Source of the DNA: Clostridiales bacterium
Lineage (GTDB): Bacteria; Bacillota; Clostridia; Oscillospirales; Oscillospiraceae
Assembly: GCA_029008095.1 (NCBI GenBank)
Contig: JAQXJB010000052.1
Coordinates: forward strand, 1-64,000
Direction: 5' to 3'
Length of the DNA stretch: 64,000 bases
The notes beneath the pieces were generated by a model. That model did no database searches. It had not been told where the DNA came from and saw only the letters and a program-made list of their open reading frames with translations. Shown one piece after another: positions 1-7,916 of the stretch; the stretch's first letter is position 1, and every line of letters starts with the position of its first letter. Both the position numbers and the translations under genes were made by a program.

Positions 1-105
1 ATGAAACGCTACTTACGGCGATCCAACCGGATTCCCATGTCTGTTCTAGGCTGGAAAACGCCTATGCAGAAGCGGCAGGAGCTGGAAGCCGCCCGATTTT
101 GCTGA
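1..105 (+). CDS. C-terminal end of a probable DDE/integrase-type transposase (cut by window edge)
   Basis: Frame 1 is open from the first base to a TGA at 103-105, giving 34 residues that begin MKRYLRRSNRIP and continue through GWKTPMQKR. A basic YLRRSNRIP stretch followed by a WKTP-x-QKR tail resembles the end of rve-type integrase transposases, where the new strand is matched to a short basic tail. The assignment is from memory of the family and not from a search. The start lies outside the window, so length and catalytic residues cannot be judged. The short element-like sequence behind it, before recR, fits an IS right end. Confidence 0.4.
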   Translation: MKRYLRRSNRIPMSVLGWKTPMQKRQELEAARFC

Positions 106-141
106 CGCTGGTTGGGCTTCGCCCTCCCGCCGTCAGCAAAA
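97..141. repeat. Perfect 11-bp inverted repeat with inner hairpin
   Basis: TTTTGCTGACG at 97-107 pairs perfectly with CGTCAGCAAAA at 131-141, and an inner GGGC-ttc-GCCC hairpin lies at 114-124. The stem opens with T's and closes with A's on both strands, so it is not a classical terminator in either direction. It overlaps the transposase stop codon and may be part of the subterminal structure of the insertion sequence. Confidence 0.6.
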
Positions 142-219
142 CCGCTCTTCTAAACTTGAAACTCTGCCGCGTTTTCATGGTCTCACATCATTGACAAACC
201 TACAAACATCGGATGCGTC

Positions 220-819
220 TCACATTTCCCGTCTGCCTTCCAGAGCGCGGAACAATGTGGCGTCGTCTGCAAATTCGAGATTGCTGCCAACAGGTATACC
301 GTAGGCTATGCGGGTAACCTTTATTCCAAGAGGCTTGATGAGGCGGGAAATATACATGGCGGTCGCCTCCCCCTCAGTATCGGGGTTGGTGGCCATGATG
401 ACCTCGGAAACCTCACCTGAGCTTATTCTATCCAGCAGTTCTTTTACCGCTATGTCGTCAGGCCCGATATGATTCATAGGTGAGATCACGCCATGGAGGA
501 CATGGTATACCCCGTTGTATTCTCTGGAACGCTCCATTGCGATAAGATCTTTAGGGTCGGAGACCACGCAGATAACAGCATGGTTGCGCTTACTGTCAGC
601 GCATATGGGGCAAATATCGCTGTCTGTCAGGTTCTGGCAAACAGAGCAGCGGTGCACCTCCCCTTTTGCGGCCATTATTGCATCGGCAAAGCTTTTGGCC
701 TCAGCCGGTTCAAGGCTGAGGATATAAAAAGCCATACGCTGGGCAGACTTGCTGCCAACGCCCGGGAGTCTTGCGAATGCCTCTATAAGTCTTTCAAGTG
801 AAGACGGAAACGTGCTCAT
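220..819 (-). CDS. recR: Recombination mediator protein RecR
   Basis: RecR helps load RecA on gapped DNA together with RecO and RecF in the cytoplasm. The 199-residue length is normal for the family. The N-terminal helix-hairpin-helix (ARLPGVGSKSAQRMAF), a C4 zinc motif (CSVCQNLTDSDICPIC, about residues 58-73) and a TOPRIM domain beginning VICVVSDPKDL are all visible. In many Firmicutes recR follows dnaX and the ybaB-type gene. Here rpe lies upstream, 2 bases away, so the two are probably co-transcribed from the rpe promoter. The 3' end abuts the suspected insertion sequence, but the RecR C-terminus (EGRREM) is intact. Confidence 0.96.
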   Translation of the reverse strand: MSTFPSSLERLIEAFARLPGVGSKSAQRMAFYILSLEPAEAKSFADAIMAAKGEVHRCSVCQNLTDSDICPICADSKRNHAVICVVSDPKDLIAMERSREYNGVYHVLHGVISPMNHIGPDDIAVKELLDRISSGEVSEVIMATNPDTEGEATAMYISRLIKPLGIKVTRIAYGIPVGSNLEFADDATLFRALEGRREM

Positions 820-821
820 TA

Positions 822-1481
822 TTATTCTCCTGATTTTGCGTTTCTAAGCCGGGCAATACGCGCTGCGCGGTCAGCGGCCTTGAACACATCGCTGCCGGCA
901 ACAAGAACATTCGCGCCCGCATTGATGGCGGTAACAGCCGTAGTGGGATTGATGCCGCCGTCCACTTCCACCTCGCAGCTCAAGCCGTGCTTCTCGATAT
1001 ACGTGCGGACAGCCTCCACCTTGGGCATCATATCTGCCATAAAGCTCTGACCGCCGAATCCGGGTTCAACCGTCATCACAAGAACAAGTCCGCACTGTTC
1101 TATGAAAGGTTCAAACGCTGATGCCGGGGTTTGGGGCTTGACAGTAACGGCGGCGGTCTTGCCGAGTTCACGGATGCGTTTGATGGCGGCAAGAGTATTC
1201 TCCCCACTGTCGGCTTCCACATGGAGATTGATAATATCAGCGCCGGCCGCGGCAAACTGATCGATATACCTGATCGGACGGTCTATCATCAGATGAACAT
1301 CAAGCGCCATTTCCGTATACTTGCGCACAGACTGCAGGACAGGAATTCCTACGGAGATATTGGGGACAAATATGCCGTCCATAACGTCGAAATGGAGATA
1401 ATCAGCAGTGGCAATAGTGTCAATATCAGCACCAAGCCTTGAAAAATCAGCAGAGAGTATGGAAGGAGCTATTTTTATCAT
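822..1481 (-). CDS. rpe: Ribulose-phosphate 3-epimerase
   Basis: Interconverts ribulose 5-phosphate and xylulose 5-phosphate in the non-oxidative pentose phosphate pathway. The 219-residue protein is a single TIM barrel. It starts IAPSILSADFSRLG, carries the metal-binding segment HFDVMDG and the HLMIDRP motif, and ends with the phosphate-binding VDGGINPTTA and GSDVF motifs. All catalytic landmarks (His and Asp pairs) are present and the length is typical. It is the first gene of an rpe-recR unit transcribed leftward, with a good promoter about 80 bases upstream. Rpe often sits beside rsgA/prkC in Firmicutes, but not here. Confidence 0.97.
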   Translation of the reverse strand: MIKIAPSILSADFSRLGADIDTIATADYLHFDVMDGIFVPNISVGIPVLQSVRKYTEMALDVHLMIDRPIRYIDQFAAAGADIINLHVEADSGENTLAAIKRIRELGKTAAVTVKPQTPASAFEPFIEQCGLVLVMTVEPGFGGQSFMADMMPKVEAVRTYIEKHGLSCEVEVDGGINPTTAVTAINAGANVLVAGSDVFKAADRAARIARLRNAKSGE

Positions 1482-1558
1482 TATCGTGTACCCCCGGGAT
1501 CATATTACGCAGTTTAAGCTTTCTCTTATATGCTGAAAATTTTGAGAACAATAATTTA

Positions 1559-1586
1559 ATAATATAACAATCCAGGATTATGTCAA
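1559..1586 (-). promoter_or_regulatory. Promoter for rpe-recR
   Basis: Read on the minus strand, TTGACA (1586-1581) is followed by a 16-base spacer and TATTAT (1564-1559), a close match to the vegetative consensus. It is back to back with the promoter of the plus-strand operon starting at 1662. Confidence 0.6.
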
Positions 1587-1596
1587 GCAATTTTTG

Positions 1597-1625
1597 TTGA
1601 CATACAGGGCTCAAAAGATTACAAT
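1597..1625 (+). promoter_or_regulatory. Promoter for the XpaC-TelA-LemA-TPM operon
   Basis: TTGACA at 1597-1602, a 17-base spacer and TACAAT at 1620-1625 give a near-consensus vegetative promoter about 37 bases before the first start codon. No stress-sigma motif was recognised, so constitutive or RpoD-driven expression is the simplest reading. Confidence 0.65.
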
Positions 1626-1661
1626 AAACTAAATTATTATTGTAAAAAGGAGCTATATGCC

Positions 1662-2300
1662 TTGAAAAAAGAAATAAGGAAGAAGTCCGTCGTGCCGGTA
1701 TACGCGCTGGCAGTCGTCTGGCTTCTGTACGCGCTGTTTTTGCCGCTTTATAAGCTCTGGCATTTTATTCTCCTGGCAGTCATCGCAGCGGTGGTTTATC
1801 TTGTCTTTTCCAAAATGTTCCCCGGAAAGATCGTTACCATAGAGCAGCCCAAAAACGAGGAAACCGGCAATCCCGAGGTGGATGCCGTCGTTCGCGAGGG
1901 TAAGCTGGCTATGAAGGAAATGGGCAGACTTTACTCCTCCATTGATGACCCTGTGGTCAAAAAACGTATTGTTGAAATAATGGATATTTCTGACAAGATC
2001 GTTAAGGATGCCATCAGCGACCCAAAGGATATTCCCAACATAAAGCGTTTCCTCAACTATTACCTGCCCACCACTATAAAGCTGCTCAACGCATATGACC
2101 GTATGTCCGTTCAAGGCATTGAAGGAGAAAATATCAGCGGTACTATAACCCGCATTGAGGATATGCTTGATACCATTGTAGCGTCTTATAAAAAGCAGCT
2201 CGACTCGCTTTTTGCCGACGAAGCTATGGATATTGAGACCGATATAAAGGTAATGGATGGTCTTCTCCAGCGTGAGGGCCTTAAAGACAAGGAAATATAA
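1662..2300 (+). CDS. XpaC-like membrane protein (5-bromo-4-chloroindolyl phosphate hydrolysis family)
   Basis: The 212-residue protein has two hydrophobic segments near the N-terminus (about residues 12-30 and 34-50) and then a soluble helical region with EVDAVVREGKLAMKEMGRLYSSIDD and IPNIKRFLNYYLPTTIKLLNAYDR, the hallmark of the XpaC family. The name comes from a phenotype in Bacillus, and the biochemical role is unknown. XpaC homologs are typically encoded just before TelA, as here. The start is a TTG at 1662 preceded by AAGGAG at 1647-1652. An ATG at 1657 is better placed by eye but runs into a stop after two codons. The next gene begins 21 bases after the stop. Confidence 0.8.
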   Translation: MKKEIRKKSVVPVYALAVVWLLYALFLPLYKLWHFILLAVIAAVVYLVFSKMFPGKIVTIEQPKNEETGNPEVDAVVREGKLAMKEMGRLYSSIDDPVVKKRIVEIMDISDKIVKDAISDPKDIPNIKRFLNYYLPTTIKLLNAYDRMSVQGIEGENISGTITRIEDMLDTIVASYKKQLDSLFADEAMDIETDIKVMDGLLQREGLKDKEI

Positions 2301-2321
2301 TAAGAAAGGAAGCATCTTTAT

Positions 2322-3467
2322 ATGGATTTCGAATATACACCCAAACTTACTCTCTCCCCTGAAACCGACGCCAAAGCTCCCGAGACAGCTTCTGCTGTTC
2401 CTCAGGTCGAATCCCCCGCAGATTCGCTGGACAGCATGATGCAGCAGCTCAGCGATGCCGAGAAGCAGGCCATCAAGGATTTCGCTGAAAAAATCGATAT
2501 CACTGACGCAAACCTTGTTCTTCAGTACGGTTCCGGTGCGCAGAAGAATATCTCCGATTTTTCCTCCGCCGCTCTCGGCAATGTGCGCACCAAGGACATG
2601 GGTGAGGTAGGAGATATGCTGGGAGACCTGGTAGTAGAGCTCAAGAGTCTGGATATTGAGCCCGAGGAAAAGAAGGGCATCCGCGGCCTCTTCAAGAAAG
2701 CCGGCAGCCAAATCGCCTCCCTCAAGGCTCAGTATGACAAGGCCGAGGTAAACGTAAACCGCATTTCCGAGGAACTTGAAAAGCACCAGATAGTTCTGCT
2801 CAAGGACGTAGCAATGCTTGACAAGATGTATGAGCTCAACCAGGCATATTTCAAAGAACTGTCCATGTACATCCTTGCCGGTAAGGAAAAGCTCGCCACC
2901 GAGCGCACCACCACTCTCGTCGAGCTCAAAACCAAGGCCGAGAAGTCCGGCCTGCCCGAGGACGCTCAGGCATACAATGATTATATGAATATGTGCAACC
3001 GCTTTGAGAAGAAGCTGCACGATCTGGAGCTTACCAGAATGATCTCTATCCAGATGTCTCCCCAGATCAGACTAATCCAAAACAATGACAGCCTCATGAT
3101 TGAGAAGATCCAGACCTCTATCGCCAACACCATCCCCCTCTGGAAGAGCCAGATGGTGCTTGCTCTCGGTATGGCTCACTCCAAGCAGGCTATGCAGGCT
3201 CAGCGCGAGGTCACAAATATCACCAATGAGCTGCTGAAGAAGAATTCCGAGATGTTGAAGACCGGAAGCATTGATATTGCTGTCGAGGCAGAGCGCGGCA
3301 TCGTGGACATGGAAACCCTCAAACAGACCAATCAGGATCTTATCGATACCCTTGAAGAGGTACGCCGCATACAGACCGAAGGTTCTCAGAAGAGACGCGA
3401 GGCCGAGGTAGAGCTGGGACGCATAGAAACAGAGCTTAAGAACAAGCTCCTTGAAATGAAGGGCTGA
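2322..3467 (+). CDS. TelA/KlaA family toxic anion resistance protein
   Basis: Members of this family are linked to resistance to tellurite, some antibiotics and bacteriocins, with an unknown mechanism. The 381-residue protein is almost entirely helical. It has a disordered acidic first 40 residues, a long coiled-coil-rich body, and the conserved RMISIQMSPQIRLIQNNDS and ANTIPLWKSQMVLALG segments at about residues 240-290. No membrane segment or nucleotide site is seen, so it is probably cytosolic and acts with the membrane-bound XpaC partner encoded just upstream. The LemA-like gene starts 7 bases after the stop, so the four genes are one transcript. Confidence 0.9.
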   Translation: MDFEYTPKLTLSPETDAKAPETASAVPQVESPADSLDSMMQQLSDAEKQAIKDFAEKIDITDANLVLQYGSGAQKNISDFSSAALGNVRTKDMGEVGDMLGDLVVELKSLDIEPEEKKGIRGLFKKAGSQIASLKAQYDKAEVNVNRISEELEKHQIVLLKDVAMLDKMYELNQAYFKELSMYILAGKEKLATERTTTLVELKTKAEKSGLPEDAQAYNDYMNMCNRFEKKLHDLELTRMISIQMSPQIRLIQNNDSLMIEKIQTSIANTIPLWKSQMVLALGMAHSKQAMQAQREVTNITNELLKKNSEMLKTGSIDIAVEAERGIVDMETLKQTNQDLIDTLEEVRRIQTEGSQKRREAEVELGRIETELKNKLLEMKG

Positions 3468-3474
3468 TCAATAG

Positions 3475-4062
3475 ATGAAAAAGTTTTTAACCAGCAGAGG
3501 CGGTGCTATCGTTGTTGCAATAGCTCTCATTCTGCTTAGCACTTATTTCGGCGCTTACCGCAGTCTTAGTGTTGCGGTCCGCGAGGTGGCCGATGGATTC
3601 AGTGACGGTGTTACCTATACCGATGAAAGCGGAAACACTTATCTCCACAAGAGTATTCGCTCTCAGCTCATAAACAGGAGCGAGGCGAGCATCAATCTTG
3701 TTTCCGTGGCCGATACATTTAACGAGGCTGCCGAAGAAGCCGAGACGCTCCGCGGCGCTTATAACAATATGAGAAACCTGCTCTACAATGAAGGTTCTCC
3801 CGCAGAGCTCTGCGCCGCAGACAAGGAAATGGGAGCCGCATTCAATACGCTCTACGATATTCTCTCCAAAGCGGAACTCGACACAAAGGACGCCAAGCGT
3901 ATTGAGGAATATAAGACGGAAATGACCGGCGCTGCCGGCGAGATAGCCGCCAGCGGTTACAATGAATCCATAAGAGAATTCAGCCGCACTACTCTTTCGG
4001 TCTTCCCCACCAACATTTTGAAAACTATATGCTTTGTAGACGATCCTGAGCTTTTTGAATGA
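3475..4062 (+). CDS. LemA-like membrane-anchored helical protein
   Basis: A 195-residue protein with one N-terminal membrane anchor (AIVVAIALILLSTYFGAY, about residues 11-28) and a long helical outer or inner domain. The C-terminal YNESIREFSRTTLSVFPTNI matches the end of LemA proteins, where the motif YN-x3-R-x(7,8)-FP-x-N is typical. The middle is more divergent than classical LemA, so the call rests on the C-terminal motif and the topology. LemA genes are commonly found next to TPM-domain genes, as here: its TGA stop at 4060-4062 is followed 10 bases later by the next start. Confidence 0.65.
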   Translation: MKKFLTSRGGAIVVAIALILLSTYFGAYRSLSVAVREVADGFSDGVTYTDESGNTYLHKSIRSQLINRSEASINLVSVADTFNEAAEEAETLRGAYNNMRNLLYNEGSPAELCAADKEMGAAFNTLYDILSKAELDTKDAKRIEEYKTEMTGAAGEIAASGYNESIREFSRTTLSVFPTNILKTICFVDDPELFE

Positions 4063-4072
4063 GGAAAATCAC

Positions 4073-4981
4073 ATGAAAAACACGCGGAAAAGTTTATTTT
4101 CCATATTCATAGCATTGGTCATATTGTTTATCAGCGCAACTCCGGCCTTTGCTCTTGTTGAAAAAACAGAGGATTTCTATGTCGCTGACTACGCCCAAGT
4201 CCTCAGCGAGGAGACAAAAAACAAAATAATATCTCAGAACGAGCTTCTTTATGAGCAGACCGGCGGCCAGATAGTTGTAGTAACCGTGCGCTATCTCGAG
4301 GACGGCTACTACGCCGACGAATATGCCGTCAAGCTCTTCAATGACTGGGGCGTGGGTGACTCTCAGAAGAATAACGGCATCCTTCTCCTTCTCGTTACAG
4401 AGGAGTGCAAAGGCTGGCTCACCCAAGGCAGCGGTATCAAGGACGATCTTACAAACGACAAGATCGACGATATGCTGGAAGATTACTTCTGGAAGAAATT
4501 TGACAGCGGCGATTTTGACGGCGCTGTTGATAAGCTTTTTTCCAAGCTGATAGATTGGTATGAAGATACCTATAACTTCCGTCTCGGTGACGGAAGCTAC
4601 GTCGATAACTCCTATAACAGCGGATCCGTACCGAATAATTCCGGTACTGTCAGTTTTGTTCCGGGGGTTGTCAGGTTTGTTTTTAAGGTAATGGGACTTA
4701 TAGTTCTCCTGGTTATCATTATTGTTATCTGCTCACTTACCCGCCCAGCCAGACGCAGGCGGAGAAGAGGATTCTGGGCTCCGCCCCCGCCCCCTCCTCC
4801 TCCAATTATGGGGCCTCGCCCGCCGCGAAACAACTTCCACAATAACAGCTTCAGAAACAGCGGAAATAGTTTCCACAGCGGCGGCGGTGGAAGAAGCGGC
4901 GGCAGTGGCGGAGGACGCTCCGGCGGTTTCCACAGCGGCGGTGGCGGTCGCAGCGGCGGCGGCGGCGCCGGCAGAAGATAA
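4073..4981 (+). CDS. TPM-domain membrane protein with glycine-rich tail (YgcG-like)
   Basis: A 302-residue exported protein. It has a signal peptide (about residues 1-28, ending ATPAFA), a TPM domain beginning VADYAQVLSEETKNKI with GGQIVVVTVRYLEDG and NGILLLLVTEE, and a membrane helix at about 203-222. The Arg-rich stretch, polyproline run and Gly/Ser/His/Asn-rich tail behind it resemble those of YgcG and its relatives. The ATG at 4073 is preferred over an upstream TTG at 4055 because it starts directly with MKNTRKSLFSIF and has GAGG at 4061-4064. It is the last gene of the operon and is followed by a strong terminator. The biochemical role is unknown; plant TPM proteins act in photosystem repair. 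Confidence 0.85.
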   Translation: MKNTRKSLFSIFIALVILFISATPAFALVEKTEDFYVADYAQVLSEETKNKIISQNELLYEQTGGQIVVVTVRYLEDGYYADEYAVKLFNDWGVGDSQKNNGILLLLVTEECKGWLTQGSGIKDDLTNDKIDDMLEDYFWKKFDSGDFDGAVDKLFSKLIDWYEDTYNFRLGDGSYVDNSYNSGSVPNNSGTVSFVPGVVRFVFKVMGLIVLLVIIIVICSLTRPARRRRRRGFWAPPPPPPPPIMGPRPPRNNFHNNSFRNSGNSFHSGGGGRSGGSGGGRSGGFHSGGGGRSGGGGAGRR

Positions 4982-4988
4982 TATACAT

Positions 4989-5040
4989 GTGCGGTGAATA
5001 ATTTCGGCATTTTACTGATTATTATTCACCGCACTGTTTT
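4989..5040 (+). terminator. Terminator after the TPM-domain gene
   Basis: GTGCGGTGAATAAT at 4989-5002 pairs perfectly with ATTATTCACCGCAC at 5021-5034, and TGTTTTGTG follows. The GTGAATAAT arms superficially resemble an ARG box half site, but the 14-bp stem and the trailing T's fit a terminator better. Confidence 0.75.
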
Positions 5041-5114
5041 GTGTATATCTCTTTGTTTAGCCAATAAAACCAATATCTCAGAAGAAAAATTATAAATTTA
5101 TAGCAAATACACTA

Positions 5115-5143
5115 TTGCATAATCATTCATTGTGTGCTAATAT
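5115..5143 (+). promoter_or_regulatory. Arginine operon promoter with overlapping ARG-box candidate
   Basis: TTGCAT at 5115-5120, a 17-base spacer and TAATAT at 5138-5143 preceded by TGC (extended -10) form a plausible promoter. The core TGCATAATCATTCA at 5116-5129 matches 13 of 14 positions of the ArgR half-site pair TGNATWWWWATNCA and overlaps the -35 hexamer, so ArgR bound there would block RNA polymerase. A weaker half site, TGAATATTTA, lies at 5157-5166. ArgR repression is inferred from this overlap and from an intact argR gene at 32558-33010. Confidence 0.5.
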
Positions 5144-5198
5144 AATCCACGTTATATGAATATTTAGCCGAATTTATCAGAAGAAGGAATGAATAACT

Positions 5199-6416
5199 AT
5201 GAAAAAGATAAACAAGTGCGTACTCGCTTATTCCGGCGGTCTTGATACTTCCATCATCATCCCCTGGCTGAAGGAAAACTACGGCTGCGAGGTCATTGCC
5301 GTTTCCGCTGACGTTGGACAGGGTGATGAGCTGGACGGTCTGGAAGAAAAGGCGCTTAAGACTGGCGCTTCCAAGCTTTACATAGAGGACCTGACCGACG
5401 AATTTGTTGACGAATACATATTCCCTACCCTCAAGGCAGGCGCAAAATACGAGGAGTATCTGCTTGGCACCTCCTTCGCACGCCCCGTTATCGCAAAGCG
5501 TATTGTTGAGATAGCAAAAAAAGAAGGCGCTGACGCTATCGCTCACGGCTGCACCGGCAAGGGCAACGATCAGGTTCGTTTTGAGCTGACCATCAAGGCC
5601 TTCGCCCCTGACATGACCATCATCGCTCCCTGGCGTGAGTGGGATATCAAGAGCCGTGAAGAGGAAATCGACTATGCCGAGGCGCACAACATTCCTCTCA
5701 AGATAAATCGCGAGACCAACTACTCCAAGGATAAGAACATCTGGCATCTCAGCCATGAGGGTCTGGATCTCGAGGACACCGGCAACGAGCCCCGCTACAA
5801 TGCTCCCGGCTTCCTGGAGCTCGGCGTATCTCCCGAGCAGGCTCCCGACGAGCCCACCTATGTGGAGATCGACTTTGAGCAGGGCATTCCCGTCGCAGTC
5901 GACGGTGTTAAGATGAAGGGCTCCGACATCATCCGCAAGCTCAACGAGCTTGGCGGCAAGAACGGCGTAGGTCTGCTCGATATCGTTGAAAACCGCCTTG
6001 TGGGCATGAAGTGCCGCGGCGTTTACGAAACTCCCGGCGGTGCCATCCTCTATGCCGCTCACGATTACCTTGAGACGGTCACCCTCGATAAGGAAACCAT
6101 GCATATGAAGGCCAGACTCGCCATCAACTTTGCCGAGCTGGTTTACAATGGCCAGTGGTTCTCCACCCTTCGCGAGGCCCTCTCCGCTTTTGTTGACAAG
6201 ACTCAGGAAATGGTGACCGGCAAGGTTCGCCTGAAGCTCTATAAGGGCAATATCATCAAGGCCGGTGTTTGGTCCGATTACTCTCTCTACAGCGAAAATA
6301 TCGCTACCTTCGGCGAGAGCGATTACAACCAGAAGGATGCCGAGGGCTTCATCAACCTCTATGGTCTGCCTATCAAGGTCAACGCGCTTCGCAAGCAGGG
6401 CCTTTTAAACAAGTAA
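5199..6416 (+). CDS. argG: Argininosuccinate synthase
   Basis: Joins citrulline and aspartate using ATP to form argininosuccinate, the next-to-last step in arginine synthesis. The 405-residue length is standard for the type 1 enzyme. The N-terminal PP-loop YSGGLDTS (residues 11-18), the [15 protein letters not shown] segment and NIWHLSHEG near residue 185 are present. The start ATG is preceded by GAAGGAATG. It opens the arginine operon, and the 111-base gap to argH holds two hairpins, so argG could be expressed at a different level from the downstream genes. Confidence 0.98.
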   Translation: MKKINKCVLAYSGGLDTSIIIPWLKENYGCEVIAVSADVGQGDELDGLEEKALKTGASKLYIEDLTDEFVDEYIFPTLKAGAKYEEYLLGTSFARPVIAKRIVEIAKKEGADAIAHGCTGKGNDQVRFELTIKAFAPDMTIIAPWREWDIKSREEEIDYAEAHNIPLKINRETNYSKDKNIWHLSHEGLDLEDTGNEPRYNAPGFLELGVSPEQAPDEPTYVEIDFEQGIPVAVDGVKMKGSDIIRKLNELGGKNGVGLLDIVENRLVGMKCRGVYETPGGAILYAAHDYLETVTLDKETMHMKARLAINFAELVYNGQWFSTLREALSAFVDKTQEMVTGKVRLKLYKGNIIKAGVWSDYSLYSENIATFGESDYNQKDAEGFINLYGLPIKVNALRKQGLLNK

Positions 6417-6460
6417 AACAGCCTAAGGCATAGCTGCCTTAATATACATATTCACATATT

Positions 6461-6496
6461 CATCCTCCGCCTGAACCGACGGAGGATGATAAGTTT
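6461..6496 (+). terminator. Intra-operon hairpin between argG and argH
   Basis: CATCCTCCG at 6461-6469 pairs with CGGAGGATG at 6480-6488, followed by ATAAGTTTT. A smaller TAAGGC/GCCTTA hairpin lies just before it at about 6424-6440. The T-run is imperfect, so this is probably a partial terminator or an mRNA stabiliser at the 3' end of argG, not a full stop to transcription. Confidence 0.4.
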
Positions 6497-6527
6497 TAAT
6501 TCATATACTTAGAATTGGAGATTTCAG

Positions 6528-7907
6528 ATGAAAGCTTGGTCAGGACGATTTGAAAAAACTACGGATGCGCTCACCGACGCGCTCAATGCCTCCATATCCT
6601 TTGATTCCCGCATGTACGCAGAGGACATCACCGGCAGTATAGCTCATGCGGGTATGCTCGGCGCTCAGGGTATCATTGAGCAGGACGAGGCCAACAAGAT
6701 AATAGCATGTCTAAAGGAGATACTTGATGACATCAATGCCGGAAAGGTAGAGTTCACAGAGGAAAACGAAGATATCCACATGAATATTGAGGCCATCCTC
6801 ACCGAACGTATCGGAGACACCGGCAAGCGCCTCCATACTGCCAGAAGCAGGAACGACCAGGTCGCGCTGGATATAAGACTTTATCTGAAGAAGGAGATCA
6901 AGGCCATAAGAGAAAGCGCCATCGCTTTGCTCGAAACCATCGTCAAAAAGGCCGAAGGCGGCAAGGACGTTATCATGCCCGCGTATACCCACCTGCAGAG
7001 AGCCCAGCCAACCACCTTCGCCCACTACATGATGGCCTATGCAAACATGCTGCGCCGTGATATTACGCGTCTGGAGGATTGTCTGGAGCGAATGGACGAG
7101 ATGCCTCTGGGCAGCGGCGCACTAACCTCCACCACCTACCCCATTGACAGACGCCGCGTAGCCGCTGAGCTTGGTTTCTCACGCATCACAGAGAACAGCA
7201 TCGACGGCGTATCTGACCGTGACTTTGCTCTGGAGCTCATGTCCGACCTTTCTATCATGATGATGCACCTTTCCCGTTTCTCCGAGGAGATCGTGCTATG
7301 GTGCTCCTGGGAGTTCAAGTTCGTTGAGCTGGACGACGCTTTTGCAACCGGTTCCTCCATTATGCCGCAGAAGAAGAACCCCGATATCGCCGAGCTGGTG
7401 CGCGGCAAGACCGGCAGAGTTTACGGTTCTCTTATAACTCTGCTTACCGTAATGAAGGCCCTCCCCCTCGCCTACAACAAGGATATGCAGGAGGACAAGG
7501 AGCCTGTTTTTGACGCCGTAGACACCGTCAGAGCCTGCCTGCCTGTTTTCACAGCTATGCTGGACACCATGACCCTGCTGCCCGATAACATGCGCGCCGC
7601 GGCCGGACGCGGCTTTATTAACGCCACCGACTGTGCCGACTATCTCGTAAAGAAGGGCATGCCTTTCCGCGACGCTTATAAGATCGTCGGCAGGCTCGTA
7701 AATTACTGCATCAAGAATAATAAAACTCTTGAGACCCTGACTATGGAAGAATACAACGCAATGTCGGATACCTTTGACTCTGATGTATATGAGTATATTA
7801 ATCTCGAAAACTGCGTGAACAGCAGAATAGCGGAGGGCGGCCCCTCCCTCAAATCCGTTGAGGCTCAAATCGCCTCTATCAGGGCTTTTTTGAACGATAG
7901 GATGTGA
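6528..7907 (+). CDS. argH: Argininosuccinate lyase
   Basis: Cleaves argininosuccinate to arginine and fumarate, the last step of the pathway. The 459-residue protein belongs to the fumarase/aspartase superfamily. It shows MWSGRF-like start (KAWSGRFEK), HTARSRNDQVALD (103-115), PAYTHLQRAQPTTF and the superfamily signature GSSIMPQKKNPD (275-286), which carries the catalytic serine loop. Length and motifs are normal. A GGAG ribosome site lies about 8 bases before ATG. It is followed after 9 bases by argC, so argH and argC are translated from the same message. Confidence 0.98.
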   Translation: MKAWSGRFEKTTDALTDALNASISFDSRMYAEDITGSIAHAGMLGAQGIIEQDEANKIIACLKEILDDINAGKVEFTEENEDIHMNIEAILTERIGDTGKRLHTARSRNDQVALDIRLYLKKEIKAIRESAIALLETIVKKAEGGKDVIMPAYTHLQRAQPTTFAHYMMAYANMLRRDITRLEDCLERMDEMPLGSGALTSTTYPIDRRRVAAELGFSRITENSIDGVSDRDFALELMSDLSIMMMHLSRFSEEIVLWCSWEFKFVELDDAFATGSSIMPQKKNPDIAELVRGKTGRVYGSLITLLTVMKALPLAYNKDMQEDKEPVFDAVDTVRACLPVFTAMLDTMTLLPDNMRAAAGRGFINATDCADYLVKKGMPFRDAYKIVGRLVNYCIKNNKTLETLTMEEYNAMSDTFDSDVYEYINLENCVNSRIAEGGPSLKSVEAQIASIRAFLNDRM

Positions 7908-7916
7908 GGTTATCTT

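Larger units (their letters stand above)
1..204 (+). mobile_element. Right end of a probable insertion sequence
   Basis: The transposase-like tail is followed by about 100 bases without a gene and a candidate terminus ending CATTGACAAACCTACA at about 189-204, just before the recR stop codon at 220-222. An end of the TGT...ACA type is usual for several IS families. The left end and any target duplication lie outside the window, so the element boundary is inferred. Confidence 0.35.

Noticed and set aside
1653-3020. A 455-codon minus-strand frame across the XpaC and TelA genes
   Set aside because: No motif or ribosome site, and it lies antisense to two well supported genes.
4989-5034. GTGAATAAT arms as an ARG box upstream of argG
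   Set aside because: The arms form a perfect 14-bp stem with a T-tail, which fits a terminator for the preceding gene.
5127-6104. A 325-codon minus-strand frame opposite argG
   Set aside because: Shadow of argG's codon bias; argG has all family motifs.
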